64,000 nucleotides of DNA from Mactra quadrangularis (GCA_025267735.1 CM046304.1:4340001-4404000), one strand, 5' to 3'; shown: positions 1 to 11,295, counted from the first letter of the stretch. Made by a program: numbers and translations. The notes: a model not told the origin generated them from the sequence alone.

Positions 1-944
1 GGAATGATTTGTTCTTGTATATTGGTAAGTGTTTTTGCAAATCTACTCCAGAATGATTGAATTCCTAGTTGATCTAGAGATTTCCAATCAGATTGTGTTA
101 TTATTTCATTTATTAATGGAAAGTTGGCTTTATTGTAGTTAAGCTTGGTGTTAGGGATTTTATTTATTTCTTTGTGGCAGTTGAATTTGAACTTAAGTAC
201 ATTATGGTCACTTTTCCCAAGTCCTGGTAAATGCTCAATGTTGTCAACCATTTCTGCTTCATTTGTGAATATGAGATCAAGAAGTGATGGTAAATTGCCA
301 GTCCTGTATCTTGTGGGTTCATTTACATGTTGGAATAGGTATATGTCTTTTATTGCTTCTACAAATTCTGTTTCAATTTGTTTTTCCCCTGATGTTGCTT
401 TTATTATTTCCCAGTCAATATTTTTAAGATTAAAGTCACCCATGATGAGTATGTGTGAAAATTTTAATGAGTTCATAAATCTTAACATTTTAATCATTTT
501 TTGGAAATTTTCCCTGCTGCTATTTGGGCTTCTATAGATACATCCAACTAGTAATTTATCTCTTTTGTGAAGATTCAACTCAGTCCATACAAATTCTTCA
601 AAATTGTCAATAATTTCATTTGTGACTCTTGTTGCTCTGAGTTCCTTTTTTGTATATATGGCAGTACCCCTTTTTCCATTTTCATTGAGAAAGATATCAT
701 ATTCTGGAATTGAATAGAGCTCTTAATGGGTTCTATCAAACATAGTGTTCTTGGGAAATATCTCTGTAATTGCTATTATTGAGCAGTTGTCATTATTGCT
801 TGAGGTTTTAAGTTCAAGTAATTTGTCCTTGGTGAGACAGTCAGCATTAGTATAGAGTATATCTATGCTATTTATCTTATGTACATGTATATTATGAGTT
901 AATAAATTATTGTTTTTAAAAACACAGCTATTTACATTATTCAC
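1..944 (-). mobile_element. Non-LTR retrotransposon fragment: endonuclease domain, broken
   Basis: Read on the minus strand, this stretch encodes an APE-type endonuclease domain of a LINE ORF2. Visible landmarks in order are an N-terminal YTNADCLTKDKLLEL stretch (around 830-870), a YRSPNSS block (about 520-545), the catalytic GDFN block (about 433-447) and an LGKSDHN block (about 201-220). These are hallmark endonuclease motifs of CR1/L2/Jockey-like elements. The frame is interrupted by one in-frame TAA at 723-725 and is otherwise open down to base 1, so the reverse transcriptase, if kept, lies left of the window. The stop marks it as a dead or 5'-decayed copy. Family placement within the CR1/L2/Jockey group is inference. 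Confidence 0.85.
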
Positions 945-1163
945 AGTTTTGTTAAAAATACTTATTGGTTTAACTGCTGGTTAAGGGTCACAGTTGAAGT
1001 ATCCAGACTTATACCACCTATTACTGTTTTGTCAACATCTATTGTTCTAGAGTGAATTGTATCTACATTAGTGTCCAAACTAGATTCATTAGTCAATGTA
1101 TCCATTACTTGTTGAGAGTGGATGAAGGTATTATTGGTTACAGTATTTGTTGTAGGTTGGATG

Positions 1164-1290
1164 ACTATTCTGCTATTTTGATTTCTTTAAGATCTCTTTT
1201 GTGCTTTCTTTCTTTCCTTTGTTGTGGTGTTAGATCTTTGAAGATTACAGTTTTAGCAAATTTTGGATCTAGCTTATTTGATCCTGTTTA
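1164..1290 (-). pseudogene. Probable C-terminal remnant of the LINE ORF1
   Basis: The minus strand is open for about 40 codons ending at a TAG (1164-1166) and reads a very basic peptide containing FKDLTPQQRKERKHKRDLKE. It sits directly upstream of the endonuclease frame in the same orientation. A basic tail of the DLT..QR..RK type is often seen at the end of ORF1 of CR1/L2-like elements, so an ORF1 relic is the natural reading. This rests on position and composition only; no RRM or zinc knuckle is visible. Confidence 0.4.
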
Positions 1291-1639
1291 AATGTGTTAT
1301 GTTAGATTAACGTTTAAATCCTACATGTTTTGTATGTATGACAGTTTTGTACAAGGTATTAAGAAGTATAAAATTGAAATAAATCAACAGATGTTGAGAT
1401 TTGCAATAATATACTCAATTTTCGATAATTGGTTCCAAATCTGTTCTGAAAACATTAATGAGATGCACCTAAACAACATGGCCGCCTGACAAAGAATTAG
1501 GTCATTGCAAAATATTTGCAGTTGAATCACAATGACAAGAGTTTAGGCAATAAAATCAAACAGAAAGTTTATCTAAATTCGCTCTTTAAAAGTTGCTCAT
1601 GCTGAATTTGTTATCAAATCTTTCGATAATTGGTACCCC

Positions 1640-2420
1640 GAGCGCTAGCGTACGCTTGGATCAAAAGACACACAAAGACAGTGAATATTTTCACAAAGAC
1701 ACTTTTTGTGTTTTATTATCATTAATAAGTGCTTTACATGTATATAACACTTTTAAATAGTTTTGAATAATATTTTTATGCTTTTATTCGATGGTCAATT
1801 GTTAAGAGTCAGACCAGCGTAAGTGACTATGGTACGCTTGTATAAAAACACACACAAAGGCAGTGAAAATATGTACAAAGACACTTTTTATGTTAAATTA
1901 TCATTTATAAATATTTCAGAACACATTTTAAAATATTTTTGAAGTATATTTTTATTTATTTTGTTTAATTTGACTATCGTACGAATGTATACGCAGTATT
2001 CATAATAATCAAACAAGGACACACATTAACCTTTTAATATGTATTTTCATAAAATGAAGTTTTGAAACATAATTTGGAGTCATTATTACTGAAATATTTC
2101 TCATAATCCATGCATTTATAAGACAGCTACTAAATACTGCCCTGTATGCAATTTATCATATAACCATGCCCTTTTGTGTATCGCTGTTGATTGACACGTG
2201 ATTGGGATTAACGTACAAATATAGTTAAGGGTGATATATTGTGTATCGCTGTTAATTGACACATGACTGCAACATAAAATATCGTGTTAATATCGAAGAC
2301 ACGTGGTTATACTTACTATAATCATTGTATTCTTATACTTGTTAATCATTAGAAACTGTATTGAAACGTATGTTCTGTTCTGCAATCACACAGACACTTT
2401 TTATGTTATATTATCATTAA
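1640..2420. repeat. Degenerate tandem duplications
   Basis: A block that starts with TACGCTTG at 1651 and runs through AAAGACACTTTTTGTG and ATTATCATT recurs at 1833 (period about 182) and in part near 2387. A second pair, TATCGCTGTT plus ATTGACAC, occurs near 2178 and 2241. No coding potential is visible. Confidence 0.5.
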
Positions 2421-3440
2421 CTATTCATATTAGATGTTTTGATGATATTTTTATATATAACAATTTCAAACTCACGTAGTTGTTTTTCTTTTTTGGAGGA
2501 TGTTGGCTTCTTTCTTTCGGGCTACGACTACGTAACTAAGGTACAATTGTTTACCCAATTAAAGTAGTTAGCATACCTATTTAGTGTGTGTTTGCATCTT
2601 ACAATCACCTTCGGCGGGATTATTTGATTGATATTGAGTATGTAATGTCAAACAGGTATGCATGTTATAATTTGCCTTTAATTATCACATTCGAAACGAT
2701 TATTTTATTGATATTGATTTTGAGAAGGTTATGTCAAACCGGAATGCCTTTAAAAATTCGTACTAATGGTTAATATCAAAAAACGCATTAATAACGATTA
2801 GCACATATAATTTCCCTGTGAATTTATTTTTTGTTTGATTGAACAGACGATCAAAGAAATATCTGTGAAATGTTTGACGCAAGTAATACAAATCATATCT
2901 CCAAATCTGTATTTATTCATCGCCCACCAGTAATTCTCCACAATCGTATATAAACATATGGAACACCGTAGTCTACCCAACTCATTAAAACATAAGATCA
3001 TAGATCTACATGAAATTTTTAATTAAACACTTTTACCAATTTAAATGCGTAAAATTTGTTATATCTAATGTTTGTAAATATACTGAGTTAAAAAAAACTT
3101 ACAAATCGACCTCCTTTTAAGCTTAATATTATCAATTGTATATTTTTCGAAATATGGAAAGCCGGGGTATCTATACTCAAGGCCACAACAAATTGATCAT
3201 ATGTTCTATGGATTTTGTCCGAAAAAAATTGGAGCGAGCGAGCGAAAAAAAAATAAATATTTTTTTCCCACATCTTGCATTTTGAGGAGCGAGCGAAAAG
3301 CGAAAAATAAAAAAAAGTTCTATTTTTATGAATATTCATTTACTTAAAGTCAAAATGCACTTAAATGCAGAAAAAACTTTAATGAATAGCATTCTGTATT
3401 ATTTCAAAGTGCATATAAGCCACAATAGTCAATAATCACT

Positions 3441-3516
3441 TAAATTATAGTTGTGGATATAGACATGCTTATTTATATTAAATTATAGTTGTGGATATAG
3501 ACATGCTTATTTAAAT
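3441..3516. repeat. 38-bp tandem duplication
   Basis: A 38-bp unit (starting TAAATTATAGTTGTGGATAT) is present twice in tandem with almost no divergence, starting at 3441 and 3479. Confidence 0.85.
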
Positions 3517-3879
3517 ATAAAACATGGATTGATGCTGTACTACTATGGATTTATTCTATTTTTCTTACATGATACAATTTTAAAAGCACTGCATGTATTT
3601 ATTATTTTTCTCTCAATTATAGTTTCATATTTAGTCTTTTTTCCTTGTGTTTTATTATCTTGACCTTGGATTACAAGGAAATGTCAGTTTAGCTCTGATT
3701 ATCTTGTAGTTTGTTGTAAGAAAGATTACTTGTTGTTAATATTCATAAAATTTATGCTTTTAATATGATACATACAAAATAAATGCCTGTATTTTGTTCC
3801 ATTTGCATTTAGATGAACTGTACTATATTATCATACTGTAAAATATACTGATTTCATTCAATATTGAACTTCAAAACTT

Positions 3880-4400
3880 CCAAGATCATTGTAAAAATTT
3901 AGAATCAGCGCTTCTAAAATTATAAAGGACCAAACCTGGTGACTTTTTATGTAAAATAAATCCCTATATTAACCAAATAAATAAGAGATGGAATCAACAA
4001 CAAACAGCTACTCAGCAAATTTAAATCCTCCTGAATGAAAATTTTAGGCTCAGCACCCCTATAAAATGATGGACCAAACCTGTTGTCTTTTGGTGTATAA
4101 ATAAAGTTTTAATAATTATTATTCCAGTAAATAAAGGATGTGCTCAAATTATATTCAACTACTCAGTATACTTTAGTTCTTGAATGAGAATTTTAGAATC
4201 AGCACCCCTATAAAATGATAATGAACAAAACCTGTTAACTTTTAAGTGCATAAATACAGTCTTATTGATTAGAAAGAAGAAGATTATTAATTAACCAAAT
4301 TATGCAACAGACTAAACAACATACAACTGCTAAGTATACCTAAGTAATCCTGGAGGAAAAATAGAATCAGCACCCCTATAAAATTAAATGGACTATACGT
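3880..4400. repeat. Diverged ~150-bp tandem array, four monomers
   Basis: The phrase AGAATCAGCACCCCTATAAA, or a close variant, occurs at 3901, 4046, 4195 and 4363, spaced 145, 149 and 168 bp. Sequence between them (CAACTACTCAG, ACCAAACCTGTT) also aligns. Monomers of this size within a terminal-inverted-repeat element are reminiscent of the core repeats of bivalve pearl-type elements, but homology is not shown. Confidence 0.65.
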
Positions 4401-5499
4401 TTTGGTGTCGAAAGTATAGCCTTTTGGTAAATAATACAAAATACAACTTCATTTTAAATCAGTCTGTTCGAATATCTCCGGCATGAACATTATTAGAAAA
4501 GGAAATCTTCTATCCTGTCCTACCTCAATTCATAAGACATGAGTCGATCTCTATTGTAATTTTTTTTACACAGAAGGTGAACATATGACGTCACACATCC
4601 AGATCATCTTTGTAGGGTTGATGTAGCCGCTCTGTCTACGTCACTGTTCAACTTCTGTGTGTATCAAGAGTTAAAGTTTATGGAAGTTAAGCATTGCATT
4701 TATTACATTTATAACGTATAAATTTAGTATACATGTGTTAAAACGTGTACTAAATATAATTTAGGATTTAGAAAAAACAAAGGAACAAAGGATCGACACG
4801 ATCATCATAGTGACGTATGTAAACGTGAATACTTTACTGTTACAAATATAGCAATGTCATGGTGATAAGCTTTGATATTTAGACCAAAAATTATTGATTT
4901 TCTCCGTAAAACTTCTTGATTGAGTGCCAAAAAAAATTGACTTCAAAAAAATTCTTGATGCGGTAAAAATTTTGAAGTGCGGGAGCAAAAAAAAAAAAAA
5001 TATTTTTTTTCCATTTTCGGATTTTTAGGTGCGGGAAATCCGACGAACAAAAGATCAATTTGTTGTGGCCCAAGCTTCAAAAATTATTACGCTTTAAAAA
5101 CTATTTTCTTAATTTTAAGTAATTGAATAAACATAAACCGATAAAAGTAATTCAGTTATGTTACTAAGACTAAATTACCTATTTTATGGATTAAAAACAT
5201 ACAATCCAATTACGATACCACATTGGCTGGCTACCTTTCCATATGACTTAGACTGGGTACTCAAATTATGCGAGAGCTACCCTGGCACACCTATACCGGG
5301 GTGTCGTTTCGACTGGGTCGCCATATCATAACAAAACATGTGTATACCATGTGGGTGGGTCGGGGCACTTGGGGCGGATTCGTCTGCAGTTACAGCAGCG
5401 AATCTCGCCTCTTTTGCCTTGGCTCTCCAACGTATGTCTGCCAACATACATAGATATATACCCTTATACAGGGCTAACAGTTAAAATATATCAAATACA

Positions 5500-6320
5500 G
5501 TGACCTAGTTTTGGCGGCTGGTCATGACATACTCCCAGTGGTGATGATCTTACTCCACACTGGGAGGTGTTAGCTCTATGGCCAGCCACTAACAAAAGGC
5601 CCCCTTTCTTTATTCTATTATTTTATGTTCACTTTGAACTACATTTAATCACTTGTCTGCACCCTGTTAGCATCTAAGGGCCGGTTGGTTCAATGCAGGA
5701 CGGGGCAGACAAAAGTGACTTCATTTATATTAACATCCTGGCAATACTAACCGGATAGTCTTCGTCTCCAGTGTTGTATCTAAGTGACATGTGTTACAAT
5801 ACGTATCTGGGGCCAAGGGCTATCTGGTTTAGATTTTTTGCTAGTTAGACCGGTCTGAATCCTCCGGTCTACCACTCAGCAGTTTATCTCATTCTTGTTT
5901 GTGTGTTCTGTGCGGTGGTACCTGTGGGGGTCATGTCTTCCCGGGGCCATAGAGCAGAACACACAAAAATATGTTTAGCAACCAACTATATCAACCTGAG
6001 GCGACCCGGCCATCCATCCTCCTCTCAAGCACTGCAGAGCCAATACCCCTAGCAGTATACTATACCAAGTGTAATACTAAACGATCAGGTAGTAGTCAAA
6101 TTCTAAGCAACAGTCGACTACACCGGAAAATATCCATAGATACGTGAAAATGTAACAATATAGACAGGGAACAAATAGTTATACGCATAGCCCCTCCTCG
6201 GGACTTACTTGTCATGTAATGACAAAGCCCTTTTCAGGGCTATACAAACAATACATGCGTATACAGCCCTTTTCGGGGCTATTTGTCTCCCAGCTTAATA
6301 CACTTCTATAACATGAGATA
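5500..6320. other. Cluster of hairpins in GC-richer non-coding DNA
   Basis: No open frame of interest. Several stem-loops follow each other. At 5516-5587 an outer 10-bp stem (GGCTGGTCAT) encloses a perfect inner 9-bp stem (CTCCCAGTG). At 5651-5716 a bulged stem starts ACTTGTCTGC. At 5848-5869 there is a 6-bp stem GACCGG/CCGGTC. At 5898-5967 a perfect 13-bp stem, TTTGTGTGTTCTG, closes a 44-base loop. Two more short stem-loops lie at 6226 and 6265. Function is unknown; this could be the leader of a retroelement or of an RNA. Confidence 0.5.
6226..6280 (+). repeat. Two histone-type 16-nt stem-loops
   Basis: AGCCCTTTTCAGGGCT (6226-6241) and AGCCCTTTTCGGGGCT (6265-6280) each form a 6-bp stem with a TTTC tetraloop. 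This is the size and loop of the replication-dependent histone mRNA 3' stem-loop, except that the first base pair is A-U rather than G-C. No histone frame is nearby and no clear purine-rich downstream element follows. Confidence 0.4.
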
Positions 6321-6526
6321 TGTCAGAGATCCCCTGTTCGGCATACATCCCCCTTCTTTTAATTTGTAAATATTACTTTATTATGTTATCTTATTAGTTC
6401 TTGTTCTTTTAGCTGTATTTTTACGTGGCCCTATAAGTGTGCCGTTGTAAAAGGTCGGAACTACATTATTAGAAACACATTTTACTACATAACTTTTATA
6501 TTGTCTTTTTTACCGGCCGAACGGGG

Positions 6527-6550
6527 GTTTCTCACCCCCCCCCCCCCCTG
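6527..6550. repeat. Poly-C tract
   Basis: A homopolymer run of C inside otherwise AT-rich DNA; low-complexity sequence only. Confidence 0.9.
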
Positions 6551-6877
6551 TAAATAACACAGCCGACATATAGACTCTACATGTTATTTTTTGATATAGT
6601 AAAAAATTACACTAATAAAGTGGATAAAACTCGTGTATTTATTTGTAAATAGTATTTTTAACATAGATATGAAATGAGTGATTTTTAAACATATATTTAA
6701 AAATTATTTCTTATATAGATTTTTAAATACAGTTATTTAAAAATAGATTATTTGACGGAGAGTTTACTTTGTAAACTTAAATATTAATTTTGTAAATTTT
6801 TAACATAGATTTTTTAATATAGACATTATTTATATAGTTAAAATTTTTAAACAGCAGACGATTTATGATAGCTAACA

Positions 6878-6915
6878 CTCGCCCAAAGCATTATGCATAT
6901 GGGCGAGTATAAATA
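6878..6915 (+). promoter_or_regulatory. TATA promoter with adjoining palindrome
   Basis: A canonical TATAAATA (6908-6915) is directly preceded by an inverted repeat with perfect 8-bp arms CTCGCCCA (6878-6885) and TGGGCGAG (6900-6907). The AT-rich spacer includes ATGCATAT, an octamer-like core. Transcription would start near 6938, placing a 5' leader of about 315 bases before the ATG at 7253. The palindrome has the geometry of a dimeric protein site, which is inference. Confidence 0.55.
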
Positions 6916-7252
6916 CACACTTGCCTGCCTGCTGATTCTCCACAATAGTCTCAAATATTGACATGCGCTCAAAATTTTGATACTGTGACTTTTTTGTTAA
7001 ACTTAAACTTATTTTAAATTGGATATAATATTGAAATTGTTCTTAATTGTGTTGCAATAACAATTTTTAGTTAATGTGAATATTAAGAAGTGTTTAGCGT
7101 TGTGTGTTCAGTGTTTCATGGAATATTAATTAAGACTAGCATTTTGTGTTTAAATATAATACGACTGTCTCCAGGAAACTGACTAGGACGTGAATTTACT
7201 TTTTTAATTGTTTGACAATCGACTGAATAATAGTGAATAGTGTTAAATCTAA

Positions 7253-7747
7253 GATGGGGAGACCAAGAACAAAGAAGGCTCGATTCCCTTGTGGAGAGTG
7301 TGCAACAGAGACTAAAGGAATGTCAAGTCTTATGTGTGTGGTACGTATAAATTTCAGTTCATGGCCCTCAGAAACGAATACTACCATATTTTATTTATGC
7401 CTGATTATACTTACTATCAATAAGTTTCTAAATTATTGTAATGAATTCGGTGTTTTCTAGCCGTACAAGCAGCTGACTTAAGACGTGCTTTATATGACAC
7501 AGGCAACTTCACTTTGAACCACCAATTTTCTCATCTTAAGATCAACGAACATATTTGGACTGGGAAAACTGAGGAAGAAGAAAAAACTTTATTTCACAAT
7601 TTTTTGAAATGTACTAAGCCAGGTGGTGCTCACTGTAATGTTTTATCACATGATGGGAAATATGCTGTAAACAAAGTTCCTCGTTTGGCAATGAAGCCAA
7701 ACCAGAAAAACAGATGCAGAGCTAACAGAACACCTAGAAAAGTGTAA
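7253..7747 (+). pseudogene. Two-exon gene relic, broken PHD-like zinc finger
   Basis: Exon 1 from 7253 (an in-frame ATG also lies at 7233) reads a basic start, MGRPRTKKARFPCGECATET, then KGMSSLMCV. The PCGEC pattern after a basic stretch resembles the start of PHD-like fingers common in animal mobile-element proteins. A donor around 7347 (GTATAA) joined to the acceptor before 7461 keeps one frame through to the stop at 7745-7747 and adds about 95 basic residues (for example FHNFLKCTKPGGAHCNVLSH). A donor after GTG at 7339 would stop within seven codons. The finger lacks its later cysteine and histidine ligands, so a degraded or rewired gene is likely. It lies downstream of the TATA box at 6908. 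I do not recognise the family of the second exon. Confidence 0.4.
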
Positions 7748-8890
7748 ACAAGTAAAAAAATGCTGCGAAATGCAGCAATGTGATTGTCACGGCAAATGCG
7801 TAGCAAGGCGTGACATAACCGTTGTGAGAAGTTTGATTATAGATAACTTTTGAAGCGCGATGCTCAGAAGGATTTAATATTTATCTCAATTCCGAAAAGA
7901 TGCACCTAATTACAAAAGGCAAGCTATTTCGAATAGAAATCATAATTTTATAAGAAAGAAACAATTAACATGCCACCAAGTATAGAAACTTAGAAATGTA
8001 AGGTTCAAAAGACATTTTTACAGGTCTGTGTTTTTTATCGATTGTCAAGTCTCGTAACTATGTGGCATATTTATTCTACAGTTCAGTTCAGATCTCCTAA
8101 TTCACCCCAAAATATACTTTTTGGCGAGTTTTTGAGCGGGTGGTATGACTTTTTTCCATTTTAACGGACATTTACAAAATATTATTGACAGTAGATTCAC
8201 AGAAACTCACTGTTTAACTTGAAAACCCATATTGATGTGCAAAAACTAAGAGTCACCCAGTGGTCACAGTTCGTTTTTGTTTCAAAATAAGGCACAATAA
8301 TAATCGTGTAATTGGATTTAATTTCAATTTGCATGGAACACATTTTCTGAACTATCAGTGCCTTCTTACGCGGACTGATGTAATCTTATGCGTGCTCAAC
8401 TGGGATGTTGGAACTGTTCCAGAATCTAATTCCGACTCTTCCACAGAATCTGCCAAACAAGCTGTTGGTTTGGACAACTTTACTAGACGGGCGTATTAAC
8501 ATTAAGTAATATCATCCGAATGTTCCTGCATGATTGGTGTTTGCTGGACTTAAAGTGAAAGTTCCCACTTTCCCTAGTGGTGGGGTTGCAAGTTACAAAT
8601 GACTGGGACCAGTGAATAAAAGACTTTATCCGGAATTCAAATATTTAGGTAAAATTCTTGCAGTTCAAACAAACTTGCACTGATACATTGAAAATATGTT
8701 TACAAAGAACAATGGGATTTATAATCTTTGTCTTTAGCTTTTCAACTATAAAATTCTTTATTTGCACAACCTGTGCACAGATGGAAAAATGCTGAAGTTG
8801 ACATACAGAATTAGGTCTATTTATATGTACAGTATTCCATGCATTGTATCTTTAAATCATGAAGATTAAAGTATAGATTTTCTTTTTCAG

Positions 8891-9068
8891 GATTTTATCG
8901 AATGAAGGAATTATGAATGAAGCTCAAATATTAAAATATTTTGAAAAGCCGTGTGTACAACGTAACAGATTATGTTTTGAAAGATGTAGAAGAATATATG
9001 ACTCGGAAATGAAAAGGAAAATAAACTTGTTATCTCGGAAAAATAGAGTTGATCCACATCCAAGATGA
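8891..9068 (+). CDS. MRPS21: Mitochondrial ribosomal protein S21, last coding exon
   Basis: This short exon follows a good acceptor (pyrimidine tract plus CAG, ending 8890) and reads 58 codons to TGA. The peptide has the bS21m signature: RILSNEGIMNEAQ near the start, then YFEKPC, FERCRRIYDSEMKRKINLL and SRKNRVDPHPR at the end. The family reads (R)ILxxxG..., YYEKPC, YERCRRIYNxEMxRKIxFL and RKNRxDP. The exon starts in phase 2, so the previous exon should end in AG and complete an arginine codon, as expected for the LNR-I junction. The protein belongs to the small subunit of the mitochondrial ribosome. The upstream exon (about 25-30 codons) was not found in the window. A mobile element begins about 50 bases after the stop. 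Confidence 0.85.
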
Positions 9069-9118
9069 TGAATGTGAAACACTTTTAGACTTTATCATTA
9101 TTTAAATTAGATGTATAA

Positions 9119-9252
9119 ACAAGAGCTGTCAGAGGAGACAGCATGCTCGACTTAGTAAGTGTTTGTCACAGGAGATGTGGTTGATGATAAGGAACATACA
9201 TATTTTAAAATTTGAAAATATAAACTAAACAAATTCAAAGAAAAAAAAGAAA
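9119..9252 (+). mobile_element. 5' fragment of the CAAGAGCTGTC element
   Basis: The first ~130 bases nearly match 18641-18770, including AAGAGCTGTCAGAGGAGACA, GCATGCTCGACTTAGTAAG and GAGATGTGGTTGATGATAAG. Only the head is present; the tandem core repeats are missing. It sits in or just beyond the MRPS21 3' untranslated region. Confidence 0.8.
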
Positions 9253-9465
9253 TAACTACGCTGCGAATAATCTCGGACATATTTAGACACTATTTTGAAA
9301 CTACCAGTGTTGAAGTAAACAAATATACGATCGTTTAGGCAATGAGTGATGTTTCGTTTTTAGTCCATAAATTTTGAAACATCACTCATTGCCTTTACGA
9401 TCGTATATATTTGTTTATTAGATAAGATCATTTGCAGCGAATGGCCGAGGAGTTCCGAATGTAAC
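9253..9465. mobile_element. Inverted dimer of a short repeat
   Basis: A long inverted repeat is centred near 9368. The left arm contains AAACAAATATACGATCGTTT and GGCAATGAGTGATGTTTC; the right arm is the reverse complement with one small gap. Each flank carries an imperfect copy of a TTCGCAGCGAATGGCCGAGG-type terminus. A single copy of the same unit lies at about 32720-32865 (ACGATCGTGTATTTGTTTAC, GAATGGCCGAGGAGGTCCGA), so 9253-9465 is a head-to-head dimer. Confidence 0.7.
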
Positions 9466-9867
9466 GTTACGGAACATTTGGGTAATTGAACAGGCTACTG
9501 GATTTATCTGTTGAGCAGTTACTAGGCACATACTTCCTGACTGACAGCTGTCCTAATAATTGAACAGGCTACAGATATTTAGCCTTTCCAGGTTGACTGA
9601 CTGCCAAGATATGACTTATACGATGTGGTATGACTTGCTCAAAACCATACTAGGTTTGAATTATGTCTTTTAACAATCATATTTATATGATACAAACAGT
9701 TCTTCTGACATTTCTTCAAGGGACACACCAATACTAGACTTTCATTCTCTGTAAGCAACTACCTACATATTGTATAAACACCTACAGCTATGGTTTGTAG
9801 CTACACTTAAACACAACAGTCTATCAGTTGTTTTGAATTCTCGATATAGGTGTCAATTATCGGGGCC

Positions 9868-10078
9868 TATCAACCATGGAAATGGAGCAGGCCCTGTCAA
9901 CCATGTAAGATTGCTGTCAACCATGGAGATGGCTGTCAATCATGGAAGATTACTGTCAACCATGGATATAGCTGTCAACCATTGGGATAGCTGTCAACAA
10001 TGGATATAGCTGTCAACCAATAAATAGCTGTCAACCTTAGAGGATGGCTGTCAACCATAATGAATGGTCAACCATGAC
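9868..10078 (+). repeat. ~20-bp minisatellite (GCTGTCAACCATGG)
   Basis: About ten imperfect copies of GCTGTCAACCATGGA-AT follow each other with a period close to 20 bases. Confidence 0.85.
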
Positions 10079-11050
10079 TGGATAAAAAACGATGAATAAA
10101 AATATCAAGAATCAACAGTTAGGAATATTTATTTTAGTTTGGATTCATGCATATATTTTCTCATATGTAATTAAAGAGCTCATTTTTAGTATTGTTCAGT
10201 AGATTATTACAATCAACATAGTATCGTACATAAAAAAACAACAACTGTTACATCAATATCATGAGAATGTCTGATATATTCATGGAATGATTCAACATCT
10301 TATAATACTTATTACTACCATACTTCGGCTTTTGTAATCTGTTTAGGTTCTGAAATAAACTCACCCTTGATAAACTATTTTATTCATTTATGTAAAATTA
10401 CAAGTTTGAAATATTTGCCATTTGAACCAATTAAATGATACAAAAAATCAGATTTTCTCCAAATGGAAAGATGGCTAGGATAAACAAACAAACATGATAC
10501 TTAAATCTACAGTAATAAATACATAGTTTTGATGAAAAATGTTATAAGATAATGATGTTTTTATATACTTTTATTCCATAACTAACAAAGCCAAGTTTAT
10601 ATGAGTGAAAAAACAAGAATTTGTGATTGTAGCACCCAATATCTCACAGGGCAATCAAGCATAAAAAATTTGTTCATAGCAGAATCAATATTCAACCACT
10701 TCTCAGAATTTTGAAGTCACCACCATGATAAAATATTGTTTATATATATGTTTCTATAGTAATGATGATTACACATGGTACTTATATGTCGTCATAGCAA
10801 CGAATCAATACATTGATTTATATAGGTCTTTTACCTTCACCCGTAAATTTTTTGTTCTCGTACTTTCAATGAGGAAGACTATATAGCTCGCAGAATTCAG
10901 ATTTACAAAAATTCAAGCAAATAAAATTCTCTAAGCAATCATGTACGACAGCAAAATAGTAAAAATTTCTCAAAAATAATCTTCAGATTTTAACAAATAG
11001 AAGATACCATCGTCTAAAGATTTTACTAAAATTTTAACTTTAACTGTTTT

Positions 11051-11295
11051 TATAAGACCATTTTTCATTGGTCAGTTAAATAAATCAACCAGAGTTTGAT
11101 GATCCTGGAACCAATCAAATCATTCCTTCTTAAACTTTTGGACCTATGTATTAAAATTTTACATAAGAGAGTAGTTATCATAAAAGACAGTTTTTAATTG
11201 GTCAGTTATATAAATCAACCAAAATTTGATCATCGGTTAACCAATCAAAACATTCCTTCTTAGACTGATAGACAAATGCATTATAACTTCACAAA
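11051..11295. repeat. ~130-bp tandem duplication
   Basis: The block ATTGGTCAGTTA-ATAAATCAACCA through CAATCAAA-CATTCCTTCTTA appears twice; the GTCAGTTA anchor is at 11071 and 11201. Confidence 0.75.

Larger units (their letters stand above)
3181..5070. mobile_element. Candidate 1.9-kb terminal-inverted-repeat element
   Basis: The left end begins GGCCACAACAAATTGATC at 3181, and the right end at 5070 is its reverse complement over the first 18 bases, with weaker similarity beyond. The triplet CAA directly precedes the left end and directly follows the right end, consistent with a 3-bp target duplication. The same terminus bounds the 221-bp element at 51037-51257. GCGAGCGAGCGA-type subterminal motifs are shared by these copies. 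No transposase frame is visible inside, so it would be non-autonomous. The termini and 3-bp duplication resemble PIF/Harbinger elements; the class is inference. Confidence 0.6.

Noticed and set aside
7253..7330. Histone-like start MGRPRTKKA
   Set aside because: The first residues are basic like histone tails, but the following CxxC stretch and the rest do not match any histone.
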